DNA of 64,000 nt, taken from positions 2,666,001 to 2,730,000 of the forward strand of contig NZ_CP009512.1 of the NCBI RefSeq assembly GCF_000970205.1, read 5' to 3'. A program made the translations under genes and the position numbers. Below the pieces are notes generated by a model, which saw nothing but the letters and a program-made list of their open reading frames with translations, was not told the DNA's origin and did not search any database. The stretch is from Methanosarcina mazei S-6. GTDB lineage: Archaea; Halobacteriota; Methanosarcinia; Methanosarcinales; Methanosarcinaceae. Shown piece after piece: positions 52,467 through 62,038 of this stretch; within the stretch, counting starts at the first letter, position 1; each line of letters starts with the position of its first letter.

Positions 52467-53282
52467 TCAGAAATTTCTGGATTTAAGGTCAAAAATCATG
52501 TTTGCAACGCTGGCAAGCTCTTCAGGTGTAAGGTCTTCCGCCCTTTTGTTCATGAAATCTTCGGGGAGCTGGCTTACAATCTCTTTGATGTCAGGGATTT
52601 TGAGCAAAGAACTGGTGTTCAGTATTGCGTTTCTGAGCTTTTTCCGGCGCTGGCTAAAGACCGCAGCTACAAACTGGAGGAAGAAAGTTTCATCCCTCAC
52701 CTCAAAAGGAGCCGGGCGCGGAATCAGTTTGATAACCGCAGAATCAACCTCAGGGGCTGGCTGGAAGGCGCCTTTCGGGACCTTCATGACAATGGAGGCA
52801 TCAGCAAAGTAGCAGGTATCGATCGTGAGACGGGAATAGTCTTTACAGCCGGGAGGAGAGACCATGCGAACTGCAAACTCGTACTGGTACATAAGAACCC
52901 CGAGTTTGAATTTATGACGTAAAAGCTTGAAAGTAATTTCCGAGGAGATAGAATAGGGAAGGTTTGAGACGACCTTGTCGAACTCAGGGAAATCGACTTT
53001 CAGGGCGTCTCCTGCTATAATCTCTATATTCTCTGCAGCATCGAAACGGTCATGCAGGACTGATACAAGGGCAGGGTCAAGCTCGACAGCAATCACCTTC
53101 TTTGCCCTTCTTGCGAGTCTTTCCGTAAGGTTTCCGATTCCCGCACCTATCTCAAGAACTGTATCCTGCGGACTCAGCTCAGCAGCAGCGACTATCCGGT
53201 CAAGGTAGCCTGCATCGATAAGAAAATGCTGGTCAAAGGTGCCCCCTTTTATATTGTACTTTTTAAGAATAGAACGAACCAG
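52467..53282 (-). CDS. rsmA: 16S rRNA dimethyladenosine transferase RsmA (KsgA), with a likely CTG start
   Basis: The gene is proposed to start at a CTG at 53282-53280, giving 271 residues beginning MVRSILKKYNIKGGTFDQHF. It lies eight bases after a perfect AGGAGG (53296-53291). No ATG, GTG or TTG occurs in frame between the upstream region and GTG 53096, and a start at 53096 would delete motif I (VLEIGAGIGNLTERLA). SNLPYSISSEI is the NLPY catalytic motif. RsmA dimethylates two adenines near the 3' end of 16S rRNA. Neighbours are ribosomal and translation genes. Confidence 0.88.
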   Translation of the reverse strand: MVRSILKKYNIKGGTFDQHFLIDAGYLDRIVAAAELSPQDTVLEIGAGIGNLTERLARRAKKVIAVELDPALVSVLHDRFDAAENIEIIAGDALKVDFPEFDKVVSNLPYSISSEITFKLLRHKFKLGVLMYQYEFAVRMVSPPGCKDYSRLTIDTCYFADASIVMKVPKGAFQPAPEVDSAVIKLIPRPAPFEVRDETFFLQFVAAVFSQRRKKLRNAILNTSSLLKIPDIKEIVSQLPEDFMNKRAEDLTPEELASVANMIFDLKSRNF

Positions 53283-53376
53283 GTCTGAAACCTCCTGAAT
53301 GAAATAATGTTTTAAAACTGAGCGTACAGAAACAATACCGGAAAAAAATTAAAAAATAGAAAAAAAAGTTTCCCGC

Positions 53377-54114
53377 TCACTCGGGTCTCTGGCGGCGGGG
53401 AGGTGTGGTGAATAGCCTGTACTTTATAAAGTCATCTTTGAGTTCTTCTTCGATCCTGTGAGAGATAACCTTGGCAGGGTCGTGAAGACTTGGAATCCTT
53501 TCGCGGATGTCCTGAAAGCTCTTGAAATCCCCTTTCTTGCGTTCATCAATGATGGACCACATAAGTTTTTTACCAATTCCAGGAAGGAGTTCAAGCATAT
53601 GCAGACGGGTTGTAATGGAATGGGCATCATTGAAAAATTTTACGAATGCTTCTTCTCTGTGCCTTACAATAGCTTCAAGGATAAACGGCAGCTCCAGGTT
53701 GGCTCCGTTTGTAAGGTCAGAGTAACCTATCCTCTGCTTTACGTGGTCTATTTCATTCCTGTCCCCCGGGCCTATATAGACCCTTGACTGGATATCAGGA
53801 ATAACCCCGCTTTTGGGGACGAGTTCCATAAGAGTAAACTTCTTGTCCCCAATAGCCTGCACGAGAGGTTTTTTCTGATAAGCTGACTTGCCGTCAATGG
53901 ATTTTCCGTATGGGAGATAATCCAGCACCCATACGTATTCTTCCCTGTCCTGCGAACTTTCCACGGCTTTCCCGGATGAGCGCGGAGCTCTTTCTGACTG
54001 CCTTTCAAATTGCGGTTTGCCTGCCGGACGCCTGCCGCCAGAAGAAGGTCTTTCGGCAGTGGTTCTGCCAGTGTACGGTCTACCTGATTGCGACTTATCT
54101 ACTTTCATCAGCAC
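53377..54114 (-). CDS. DUF655 protein
   Basis: The protein has 245 residues; MKVDKS at 54108 is an alternative start. The first 60 residues are basic and disordered (GRRPAGKPQFERQSERAPRSSGK). The conserved DUF655 domain follows (EEYVWVLDYLPYGK, SRVYIGPGDRNEIDHVKQRI), with a helix-hairpin-helix-like LLPGIGKKLMWSIIDERKKGDFKSFQDIRERIPSL. It lies upstream of rsmA in archaea generally, so an RNA- or ribosome-linked role is likely. Confidence 0.9.
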   Translation of the reverse strand: MLMKVDKSQSGRPYTGRTTAERPSSGGRRPAGKPQFERQSERAPRSSGKAVESSQDREEYVWVLDYLPYGKSIDGKSAYQKKPLVQAIGDKKFTLMELVPKSGVIPDIQSRVYIGPGDRNEIDHVKQRIGYSDLTNGANLELPFILEAIVRHREEAFVKFFNDAHSITTRLHMLELLPGIGKKLMWSIIDERKKGDFKSFQDIRERIPSLHDPAKVISHRIEEELKDDFIKYRLFTTPPRRQRPE

Positions 54115-54460
54115 CCATCCTATCGGTAATATGAAACCCCTTTAATTGAGACCCCGGTGTATCTTTCAGGGATGCTCAAACTTAGATATGCCCAGCTTCT
54201 TTTAGCTCTCTTTTTGTTCAGGGTTTTTCCCGGATGCATTAACACATCCCTTCAGTTCTGAAAACCGGGAGATAACCTGCAACACGGGATTCTCAGGTTA
54301 AAATATTTTAAGAACCAGAGAATTTTATAATGCTAAATTCTAATGCTAAATTTATCAGGTCGGAGCACTTGCATACTTTAAAGTACTCCAACAAGTTTTA
54401 GAATACTTCCCTCATAAATAACAAATACACTGCTATATAGTTATTCTCTTTAACTTTTAA
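54115..54460. other. Intergenic region between DUF655 and rpoF
   Basis: No gene is supported. There is a purine-poor, AT-rich segment around 54300-54360 (TTTTATAATGCTAAATTC twice in part) that may hold a promoter for the DUF655-rsmA-hemK2 group. No clear hairpin was seen. Confidence 0.45.
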
Positions 54461-54814
54461 TTATTCCATAGCTGCGAATACATAGTCCAGAATTTGATCA
54501 AGCTCTTCATTGCTCAGTGTGTATTTTTCTTTTGCATAGATTGACCTGAGTTCGTCTCTGGATTGAGGCAGGATATCCGCGATCCTGACCGCAATAACCG
54601 GTTTCATTTTTTCGAGCTCAAGCAATTTATTAACAAGTTCTCTTGATTTTACTCCGCTGATCCTGGAGAACTGCTCCGCATGATTGAGGGCTTTTCTAAA
54701 ACTGTATGAAACCTCGATCCCCTTCTCTCTGCGCTCTTCAGCGATCGCGGTAAGTATATCCTTGACCTCAGCCAGTGTCAATAATTCTTCGTTGAGTACT
54801 TCCTTAACTATCAT
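54461..54814 (-). CDS. rpoF: DNA-directed RNA polymerase subunit F (Rpo4)
   Basis: The protein has 117 residues. The helical HRDC-like fold of Rpb4/RpoF is seen: EVLNEELLTLAEVKDILTAIAEERREKG, YSFRKALNHAEQFSRI, SRELVNKLLELEKMKPVIAVRIADILPQSRDELRSIYAKEKYTLS. RpoF pairs with RpoE to form the stalk of archaeal RNA polymerase. It is downstream of rpl21e in archaeal genomes, as here. Confidence 0.94.
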   Translation of the reverse strand: MIVKEVLNEELLTLAEVKDILTAIAEERREKGIEVSYSFRKALNHAEQFSRISGVKSRELVNKLLELEKMKPVIAVRIADILPQSRDELRSIYAKEKYTLSNEELDQILDYVFAAME

Positions 54815-55204
54815 CGAAATACACTCTTTTGAATTAAAATATCAGTATCTGTACTTCCTTACAGAGCAATCCTTTCCAGTGCTTTTATGAGCTCTGATTC
54901 CTGCTGCCAGTATTATGTCTTTGAGTACCGGTATGCACCCGATAAGCCGGAACTATTTTAAATAACGGTATCCTGAGCCATCTGTGCCATGTTCACAGAT
55001 AATACATCTCAACCATATGTTTTACAAATGATATATAATTATAGATGTTCCCTTACCAGGATAAGAGATTAATTTTAAAAAGCAGTTGTTCCAGATCCCT
55101 TACAAGCATACTTGCTTTATAAAGGCTTTAAGGGATTGGTTCTGTTATGTCTGATACCTGCTATTATTCAGCCTGCAATTTGCTGGAATTCCGTCAGGAT
55201 TTTA

Positions 55205-55222
55205 GACCTCCGGCTGGAGGTC
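55205..55222. terminator. Perfect hairpin downstream of rpl21e
   Basis: GACCTCC (55205-55211) pairs with GGAGGTC (55216-55222) around GGCT. It lies 63 bases beyond the rpl21e stop codon on the minus strand. A termination or processing role is likely. Confidence 0.55.
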
Positions 55223-55252
55223 AGCATACCTTAAACCCTTAAGAGAAGGAGA

Positions 55253-55270
55253 TTAGGTTTAAAAACCTAA
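55253..55270. terminator. AT-rich hairpin just after rpl21e
   Basis: TTAGGTTT (55253-55260) pairs with AAACCTAA (55263-55270), 15 bases after the rpl21e stop codon. With the GC hairpin at 55205 it forms a pair of transcript-end structures. Confidence 0.5.
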
Positions 55271-55284
55271 CTGCCTGCTCGAAA

Positions 55285-55605
<321 letters not shown>

Positions 55606-55830
55606 TTAATTTCTCTTTAATAAAGTTTCTGTTTGGTTTTCCTCTAAATAAAATGGATATTATTTAAATGAACCGTTCATGAAGCCACTTATTCCCTATG
55701 GCTCGGCCGGCCAGTGAAACCGATTAGATGGATAGATTCATTTAGTTCAGATAGATCAGGATTCCAGATCAGATCTATCCAAATTATTTAGATTTATCTG
55801 GTTTTAAGGGCAGGTTCAGATGTTTAAGGC

Positions 55831-57126
55831 TTAAATTTCGACGTTAACCACATCAAGATCTTCCACGAGCGCAGGGATTCCTAAAAGCCCTGTCAGGCTC
55901 GGGTTTGTCCTGCCTTCATCTCCGGAAATCAGTTCTTTGACGTACAGCCCGCCTTCACAGTTTACGGTGATATAAGCATAACCGTCATCCGTCAGCTCGT
56001 TAAGCGTGATGCTGTGCACGTACCTTTTCCGTATAAGGTCTGCCCGCCTGTGGACCACACGCTTTGGGGTCTGCTGGGCGATCTCTGTGCCATTCAAAGA
56101 CTCAAGGCAGGATTTAAGCTTTTCCTCTGAGACAGGCTCTTTAAATGTAACTTTAAGCTTATAAGTTTTATCCGCCTTTGAGCTTTTCAGGGTTTCGATC
56201 ATTCCTTTTTCAACGAAGCGAAGATCCCTTACCTCGACTTTTCCTGCCGCATTTTCATTAATTTTTGCAGCAAGTGCTTCAAGGTCGGCACTGCGTTTTA
56301 CAGGAGACTTTGCTTCCACCACAAAGGGCCTGCCGCTTCCAAGCATAAGGGCATCGATATCTTCCCTGCCCGACCCATGGAAAGCCGTGTCAACAGCTTC
56401 AAAAGCCTCGACAACGGGGCCTTTGATAAGCTCGTCCACGGATTCCGGGTACTGTTTGCCTGTAAACCCGCATTTCTCGCAGCCTTTACCCCTGCATTTT
56501 CTGCAGGGCCAGCGTGTCTGGGGAATTCCTCTGACCTTTTTAAGGTAGCGCCCATAGATATACACTGAGCGGACCTGAAGCTCGAATTTGTTTGTTGCAA
56601 GGTCAAGGGTGATAACAATATCCGGGTTTTCAAAGTCCACTTCCTTATTGACTCTTTCTGCAATCCGCTTGCCCACTTCCCTGTTAAGCTCGGTTTTCAA
56701 CTGCTCGGCATATGCAGTCCCTGCCTCAGCCCACAGGATTTCCTCATTCTCACTGAGAAGCCCGCTTACCTTTGTGCCGACGAGGAAGGTGGAGTACTCA
56801 AGCCCTTCCAGAGCTTTTGCAGCTTCCTCTGCCCAGAAATCCAGTTTTTTAAACTGGTCAAGGCAGACCCAGCACTGCTCGTTTTCACCCTCTATTCTTA
56901 GAGTTTTCCTGGCAAGGGCGCTGCACGGGGCAAGCTCCTTTAAAAGGGAGTCATCATTTTCACTTTTATAAATGCGGTCCCCTTCCAGGGCAAGGGCAAG
57001 TTTTACTGCCTGTCCGCGTTCTCTGTTGCTGAGACCTGTAGATAATTTTGCAAACTGACGGCCCATGCAGTGGTCACATACAGGGCCCTCGTGCAGAATC
57101 TTTTTTGAAATTTCGAGTACATCCAT
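55831..57126 (-). CDS. pus10: tRNA pseudouridine synthase Pus10
   Basis: The protein has 431 residues. The N-terminal zinc-binding pairs CDHCMGRQFAKL and CWVCLDQF (THUMP-like region) precede a third cysteine group CRKCRGKGCEKCGFTGKQY (about residues 208-226). The catalytic aspartate lies in GSGREDIDALMLGSGRPFVVE (about 251-271), and VHRRADLIRKRYVHSI is a PUS motif. Archaeal Pus10 makes pseudouridine at positions 54 and 55 of tRNA. The product at 54 is the substrate of TrmY, encoded nearby at 57386-58021. Confidence 0.94.
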   Translation of the reverse strand: MDVLEISKKILHEGPVCDHCMGRQFAKLSTGLSNRERGQAVKLALALEGDRIYKSENDDSLLKELAPCSALARKTLRIEGENEQCWVCLDQFKKLDFWAEEAAKALEGLEYSTFLVGTKVSGLLSENEEILWAEAGTAYAEQLKTELNREVGKRIAERVNKEVDFENPDIVITLDLATNKFELQVRSVYIYGRYLKKVRGIPQTRWPCRKCRGKGCEKCGFTGKQYPESVDELIKGPVVEAFEAVDTAFHGSGREDIDALMLGSGRPFVVEAKSPVKRSADLEALAAKINENAAGKVEVRDLRFVEKGMIETLKSSKADKTYKLKVTFKEPVSEEKLKSCLESLNGTEIAQQTPKRVVHRRADLIRKRYVHSITLNELTDDGYAYITVNCEGGLYVKELISGDEGRTNPSLTGLLGIPALVEDLDVVNVEI

Positions 57127-57385
57127 TTATTTCACATTCTCCAAGCTTGTTTTCGGGGAATAGACCTGAAGCGGATTATTGAGAGCTTATATTGAAAGAC
57201 CTGGTTTAATTAAGAGACCAGGTGAGGATTATATTAAGATATATATTAACAAATTACTGAAAGGAGGTCCCCGGCAGTATTCAATAAAGCATCTGCCCTG
57301 AAATGCACGTCCGGATAAGTTCTGTCCTGATACAGGGAAATAGGATATAACTTTTTGGATAAAAACCAGAAACAAAAACTGAATC

Positions 57386-58021
57386 TCAGTCTTCGGGTCG
57401 GGAAATGTTTCCTCCTGGAATTTCCCCTCTCTCGGCTTCAACCCTGTCAAGTTCGTTATGAATAAGGGTTATGCAGTGGTTGGAGTGAAGGGAAATGGGC
57501 CCAACGGAAATGACCTGTGCTCCTGCTTCAAGGAGCTGCTTTTCCTCTTCTTCCGTAACTCCTGTATGGTCGCCCAGAATAAAAACAGGGTCTTGAATCT
57601 CACGGGCGATTTCTCTGAAGTCCTTCCCATCTTCCCTCAGATAAAGCAGGGTACGCCCCTCAAAAGAAGCCAGAAGGGAATTCAAATCCCCGGTGAGGGT
57701 CCAGACTCCGGGCGTGGACCTTATATCCTGTCCGGCTGCATTTTTCAGAAGGGCTTTCTGGATAAGCGAACCGCTGCTCCTTTCGTCGGGATTGAGGTAT
57801 CTCAGGTGGAGACCTTCAAACCGGATTATTTTTCCGGGCTCGGGCTCTCCCAGGAGGAGCAGGTGAACATTTACATCCCTGCGCATCCCGAAAGAGAGAA
57901 AAAGGGAAGAGCTTACGCAGCGGCAAAGTATGTCCATTCTTCCTGCAGACCCCGGAAGATCGTTTAAAGAAAAGTCACCGCTTGTCATTGCTTTATGCCC
58001 TATGATTACGATATCGCGCAT
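57386..58021 (-). CDS. trmY: tRNA pseudouridine(54) N1-methyltransferase TrmY
   Basis: The protein has 211 residues. The SPOUT-type pattern is seen as VFILGDHTGVTEEEEKQLLEAGAQVISVGPISLHSNHCITLIHNELDR, with the C-terminal trefoil knot SAM-binding part; the N-terminal MRDIVIIGHKAMTSGDFSLNDLPGSAGRMDILCRC is typical. TrmY N1-methylates pseudouridine-54 in archaeal tRNA and so follows Pus10 in the same pathway; the gene is immediately upstream on the same strand. It is divergent from the phosphoesterase gene. Confidence 0.94.
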   Translation of the reverse strand: MRDIVIIGHKAMTSGDFSLNDLPGSAGRMDILCRCVSSSLFLSFGMRRDVNVHLLLLGEPEPGKIIRFEGLHLRYLNPDERSSGSLIQKALLKNAAGQDIRSTPGVWTLTGDLNSLLASFEGRTLLYLREDGKDFREIAREIQDPVFILGDHTGVTEEEEKQLLEAGAQVISVGPISLHSNHCITLIHNELDRVEAERGEIPGGNISRPED

Positions 58022-58196
58022 GGGGCAGTAATATTACGTAAGGGATATAAAACATGTATGCATGTTTCACAGAAGAACACATGACATAATATGAGAAAGA
58101 GATAATATTTAAGACTCGATAGAGAATAAAACCAGAGTAAAGAGTCATGATTAAACGATAAGTGGATTGAAAATTCAAAATAAGGACGAGATAAGG

Positions 58197-58853
58197 ATGA
58201 AGATACTCGCTATTTCCGACCCACATGGAGACTATTCGAAGATTGAAGAGATCATAGAAAAAGCCGGGGACTTTGACCTGGCTGTTGTGGTCGGGGACAT
58301 AACTAACTTCGGACCCGATGAGAAAGTAGATGAGCTGCTTGGGATGTTTGATAAGCCCGTGCTTGCAATCCCCGGGAACTGCGACCACAGGAGCATCCTG
58401 AAAGCCCTTGACAGTTCAAAAGCCGTAAACCTTCACGGAAAAGCCGAACAGGTTGGAAAAATCAGGTTCATAGGGCTTGGAGGCTCAAACCCTACCCCTT
58501 TTAGCACCCCTTTTGAGCTTTCCGAAGAAGAAATAGAAAACGCCCTTGAAGGAATGGTCTGCTCAGCCGAAAACTCAGGGGAATGCGGGAAAATAGTGCT
58601 CCTTACACATGCTCCTCCGCACGGAGCCAGAGATGAACTCCCATTCGGGCACGTGGGAAGCAAAGCGATCCAGAAGTTTATTGACAGGGTAGACCTTATC
58701 GTCTGCGGGCACATCCACGAAGCAAAAGGCATGGAAAAAGCCGGGAAAACACTTGTGGTAAATCCCGGAGAGGCCTGCAAGGGTTCCTGTGCTCTTATAA
58801 CCATTGAAGAGACCGAAAACAAACCCATCGAGGTTGAGTTCGTGGAAGTATAA
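58197..58853 (+). CDS. Metallophosphoesterase (YfcE/UPF0025-like)
   Basis: The start is placed at MKILAISDPHGD (58197), after AAGG; an upstream ATT-rich part of the frame has no signal. This gives 218 residues. The dimetal motifs are DPHGD, VVGDITNFG, GNCDH, LLTHAPPHG and CGHIHEAKG. It is a cytosolic phosphodiesterase of unknown substrate. Confidence 0.9.
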   Translation: MKILAISDPHGDYSKIEEIIEKAGDFDLAVVVGDITNFGPDEKVDELLGMFDKPVLAIPGNCDHRSILKALDSSKAVNLHGKAEQVGKIRFIGLGGSNPTPFSTPFELSEEEIENALEGMVCSAENSGECGKIVLLTHAPPHGARDELPFGHVGSKAIQKFIDRVDLIVCGHIHEAKGMEKAGKTLVVNPGEACKGSCALITIEETENKPIEVEFVEV

Positions 58854-59199
58854 ATAAGATTCAAATGGCTTAACTAGATTCAATTGGTTTAATGAAATTT
58901 ACTTGCTTTAGCAAAAACCATTTAGCCGCATTTGAGAAAATTCGGTGTTATTACAGGAATTTTAGAGATTCCAATAACTCCGAACCTTTTTCTACTCAGG
59001 AGTATATTCATTAGTAAGAACATCTTTACTATAGAATTATATTTTTGTTTTAAACTTTCATGTTAGCTTTAAACGTATCGTAAAATCCATTACAAAATCC
59101 AGTAAATATTGCTATTTTGCCGGCGTGCAGAATTATATAGAAAAGCTGAGGGGTTGAACTACGGACGTAATCAAAGATTTCGGTTTCGATCCAGTCTTT
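58854..59199. other. Intergenic region with nothing recognised, plus an uncertain start for the next gene
   Basis: No gene is supported. A GAGGGG site at 59149-59154 lies before the MgtC/DUF4010 gene. There is no ATG/GTG/TTG in that frame between the site and GTG 59200, so an ACG at 59161 or another rare codon may be the real start. Confidence 0.5.
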
Positions 59200-60441
59200 G
59201 TGGATTTCCTGACAAAACTTGCCATTGCATTTTTGATAGGGATAATGGTAGGTGTGGAAAGGGAACACAGGGGGCTTGAGCACGAGATTTTTGCAGGAGT
59301 CAGGAGTTACAGCATAACATGCATAACTGGCATGCTTGTAGCTCTGGCAAGCGAATCCATAGGAACAGGCTTTGTATACGTATCCACGCTTTTCTTTGCG
59401 GCTATGTGTTCCATAATCACCTATTCCAAAATATTCCTTTTCAAGAGGATAGGGGTTACAAGCCCCATTACTTTATTTTTTATTTTCGTGATGGGAGTCC
59501 TTGTAGGCTATGACTACGGCCTCTTTGCCATTGTTTCTTCAATAGTCGTAGCTTTCCTGCTTATCCAGAAACAGCCCCTCCACCAGTTTGCAGGAAACCT
59601 TACAAAAGAAGAGCTTTACAATGCCATACAGTTTCTGGCTGTCGCTTTCATACTTTATCCGGTTATGCCGGAAAAACAGTTCTTCGGGCTTCTAAACCTC
59701 AGATACGCGATCCTTATTGTAATTCTTGTTTCCCTTATCAGCTTTTCAAGTTATGTTCTTTTGAGAAAATTCGGGACAAAACGCGGCCTTTATTATTCGG
59801 GCTTTCTCGGGGGCTTTATTAACAGTGAAGCCACCACAGGAGCGCTGGCGGGACTTTCAAAGAAGGCAGAGGAAATGGCTGCCCCGGTTATTACAGGGAT
59901 CCTGCTCTGCAATATTTCCATGCTCATTCGGAACCTTGTTCTGGCGTTTATAGTTGACCCGACTGGCAGGACAACCATGCTTATGCTCCTTCCCCAGCTT
60001 GTACTTATTATAGTTTCAATTGGAATGGCTTACAGGCACAGCAAGAAGGTCTGCCCGATAGGCGGGGGAGAACTCAAGATCCAGTCTCCTTTCTCACTGG
60101 GCCAGGCATTTAAGTTTGGCATTGCTTTTACTCTGATCCTCGTTATAGGGAACTTTGCCTATAATGCTGCAGGGACTACAGGAATATACCTGACTGCCCT
60201 TGGTGCTCTTGTAAGCAGTTCAGGAGTGATAGTCTCCGTAACTCTTCTTGCCGTAAGTGGGAATATTTCTTACGAAGTCGCAGCAAATACAGCAGTAATT
60301 GCAAGCCTTGTAAGTACTGTAAATAAAATTCTGCTTTCGAAGATTTCAGGCTCTTCAAGTCTCTTTTCTCTTGCCATAAAGGATTTTGGGATCATTGCAG
60401 CCACAGGAACTCTGGCTTTAGTTATATTGAATTTTCTGTGA
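59200..60441 (+). CDS. MgtC/SapB-DUF4010 membrane protein
   Basis: From GTG 59200 the protein has 413 residues and about eleven hydrophobic segments. The N-terminal part is MgtC-like (KLAIAFLIGIMVGVEREHRGLEHEIFAGVRSYSITCITGML), with the conserved GVERE-R-G-R motif. The second half is DUF4010 (FINSEATTGALAGLSKKAEE, GALVSSSGVIVSVTLLAVSGNISYE). Function is unknown; MgtC proteins link to Mg2+ or pH stress. An N-terminal extension of 13 residues with ACG 59161 is possible. Confidence 0.88.
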   Translation: MDFLTKLAIAFLIGIMVGVEREHRGLEHEIFAGVRSYSITCITGMLVALASESIGTGFVYVSTLFFAAMCSIITYSKIFLFKRIGVTSPITLFFIFVMGVLVGYDYGLFAIVSSIVVAFLLIQKQPLHQFAGNLTKEELYNAIQFLAVAFILYPVMPEKQFFGLLNLRYAILIVILVSLISFSSYVLLRKFGTKRGLYYSGFLGGFINSEATTGALAGLSKKAEEMAAPVITGILLCNISMLIRNLVLAFIVDPTGRTTMLMLLPQLVLIIVSIGMAYRHSKKVCPIGGGELKIQSPFSLGQAFKFGIAFTLILVIGNFAYNAAGTTGIYLTALGALVSSSGVIVSVTLLAVSGNISYEVAANTAVIASLVSTVNKILLSKISGSSSLFSLAIKDFGIIAATGTLALVILNFL

Positions 60442-61117
60442 GATCGAATTCTGTAAGTCGAATTTCTATGAAATCGAATTCAGTAAGGCCGAATATTCTA
60501 TAAAATCGAATTCAGTAAGGTCGAATATTCTGTAAGATCGAGTATTTTGTAAGAAAAGCGGCAGAAAAAATGGTTTGTCGGGCACATTCATATCAGTACA
60601 GGCACACTCATCACACTCATATCAGTATAAATCAGCTTTAAGGACCTGATGCAGATAAGTAAAAAAATTAAGTGAAAAAATAACTGGAAGAAAGCAGTCG
60701 ATCCTGTACTATGTTTATACTTCAGGATAATTGCCACAGGCAAAATCTGTTTTGTCACCTGTTATAATTCTACAAAATTCTAACTGCTCTTGAATTCAAA
60801 ACAATGAACTAAAATTCAATGGGAGCCCTGCTAAGGATAATATCGAATATAAATGGAATTTACGAAAATATATTAATATGTAATAAACATATAAGGAAAG
60901 CTAACAGCTTAAAAAAGAAAAAAGTCCATTAAAACAAGAACTTAGAGTTAAATAACATTGGCTGTTAAATAAATAAGAGTAATCAATCAATGCTTGAAAA
61001 AATTCAGATAAATATATCAAAATATCAAAATAAACCTGTTGAAACTGGGATATTGAAACCCGGAATTATTTGTGAAAATTTCTTAATTCCATAAACAAAA
61101 AAATTGTGGGGAATATA
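60442..61117. other. Intergenic region with a degenerate repeat and nothing else recognised
   Basis: At 60442-60555 a phrase like AATCGAATTCAGTAAGGTCG and TATTCTGTAAGATCGA recurs about four times. At 60580-60635 CACACTCATATCAGTA is repeated in part. The rest is AT-rich, with a possible promoter for the lipoprotein gene near 61010-61080. No gene is supported. Confidence 0.55.
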
Positions 61118-61660
61118 ATGAAAACAAAGCTCATGGTTCTGCTTCTGGTATTAAGCGTTGTTTTACTCTCCGGATGCACTGGAGACGAACAGCCCTCCCC
61201 GGAAGAAAACGTGACACCTGAAGAAACAGTAACCCCGGAAGAAACCATTACTCCGGAAGAAACGGAAACGCCGGCAGAGACTGAAACTTCGGAGGAAGTT
61301 GAGACCCCGGTAGAAACTGAGACAGAAGAAGAAAATGTAACCGCGGAAGAAAATGAAACTGAAGAAAGACCTGCAAGCAATACTTCCATAAGGACATCTC
61401 CCTATACCATAAGGCTGGATAACTACAGGGCATCAGCCTCAAGTCTTGATATTAAAGAAGGGGAAACAGTTGCCTGGCTGAACTTTCAGGACAGCCCCAG
61501 GAGAGTTTTCACCCTTGTGAGTGAACAGGAACTTTTTGACAACCAGAGTCTTTCTTATAGGCGTTCATTTGCATATACTTTCAATGAGACCGGAACATAC
61601 AACTTTACAGTTGTCGGGCAGCCCAGAATGAACGTAACCGTAGCTGTAACTGAGCCTTAA
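61118..61660 (+). CDS. Lipoprotein with a Thr/Glu/Pro-rich linker and a cupredoxin-like domain
   Basis: The start is placed at ATG 61118 (MKTKLMVLLLV), after GGGGAATA; it gives 180 residues. The lipobox is VLLSGC (cysteine about 20). A low-complexity linker follows (PEETVTPEETITPEETETPAE and so on, to about residue 95). The C-terminal domain (YTIRLDNYRASASSLDIKEGETVAWLNFQDSPRRVFTLVSEQELFDNQSLSYRRSFAYTFNETGTYNFTVVG) has the shape of blue-copper proteins but lacks the usual copper-ligand histidines. Paralogous to the gene at 63484. Confidence 0.85.
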   Translation: MKTKLMVLLLVLSVVLLSGCTGDEQPSPEENVTPEETVTPEETITPEETETPAETETSEEVETPVETETEEENVTAEENETEERPASNTSIRTSPYTIRLDNYRASASSLDIKEGETVAWLNFQDSPRRVFTLVSEQELFDNQSLSYRRSFAYTFNETGTYNFTVVGQPRMNVTVAVTEP

Positions 61661-61756
61661 TGAATTTCTCAGAAATTCTGAGCCGTTCCTGAGAATACAG
61701 GAAACTCTTTAAAAAACTAATCTTAAACTGGAAAGTCAGCAAACTTTCCAGTAAAT

Positions 61757-61937
61757 TTACTTATTCTTCTTTTTATTCTAATTTTATTCTTCTTTTTATT
61801 CTAATTTTATTCTTCTTTTTATTCTAATTTTATTCTTCTTTTTATTCTTCTTTTTATTCTTCTTTTTATTCTTCTTTTTATTCTAATTTTATTCTTCTTT
61901 TTATTCTTCTTTTTATTCTTCTTTTTATTCTTCTGTT
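61757..61937. repeat. Tandem repeat of TTATTCTTCTTTT and TTATTCTAATTTT units
   Basis: Two variants of a 12-13 bp unit, ATTCTTCTTTTT and ATTCTAATTTT, are mixed over about 180 bases, between the lipoprotein gene and the IS256 element. The pattern is typical of slippage expansion. Confidence 0.88.
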
Positions 61938-62038
61938 TAACCTACTGCATTACATTTTTACATTGAACCCTTAACAAGAATATTGTTTCCGACATCTAAC
62001 TCATCGGCAGTGTACCGAAAGTTCTGTAAATTATGATT

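Larger units (their letters stand above)
54815..55284. other. Long spacer between rpl21e and rpoF, with terminator-like hairpins
   Basis: The usual rpl21e-rpoF neighbours are separated here by 470 bases. The spacer has two strong hairpins just after rpl21e (55205-55222 and 55253-55270) and AT-rich DNA that can serve as a separate rpoF promoter (near 54830-54860). No gene is supported. Confidence 0.55.

Noticed and set aside
52467-53096. rsmA starting at GTG 53096
   Set aside because: This start would lose the motif I SAM-binding site and the conserved N-terminus, which are encoded in frame upstream.
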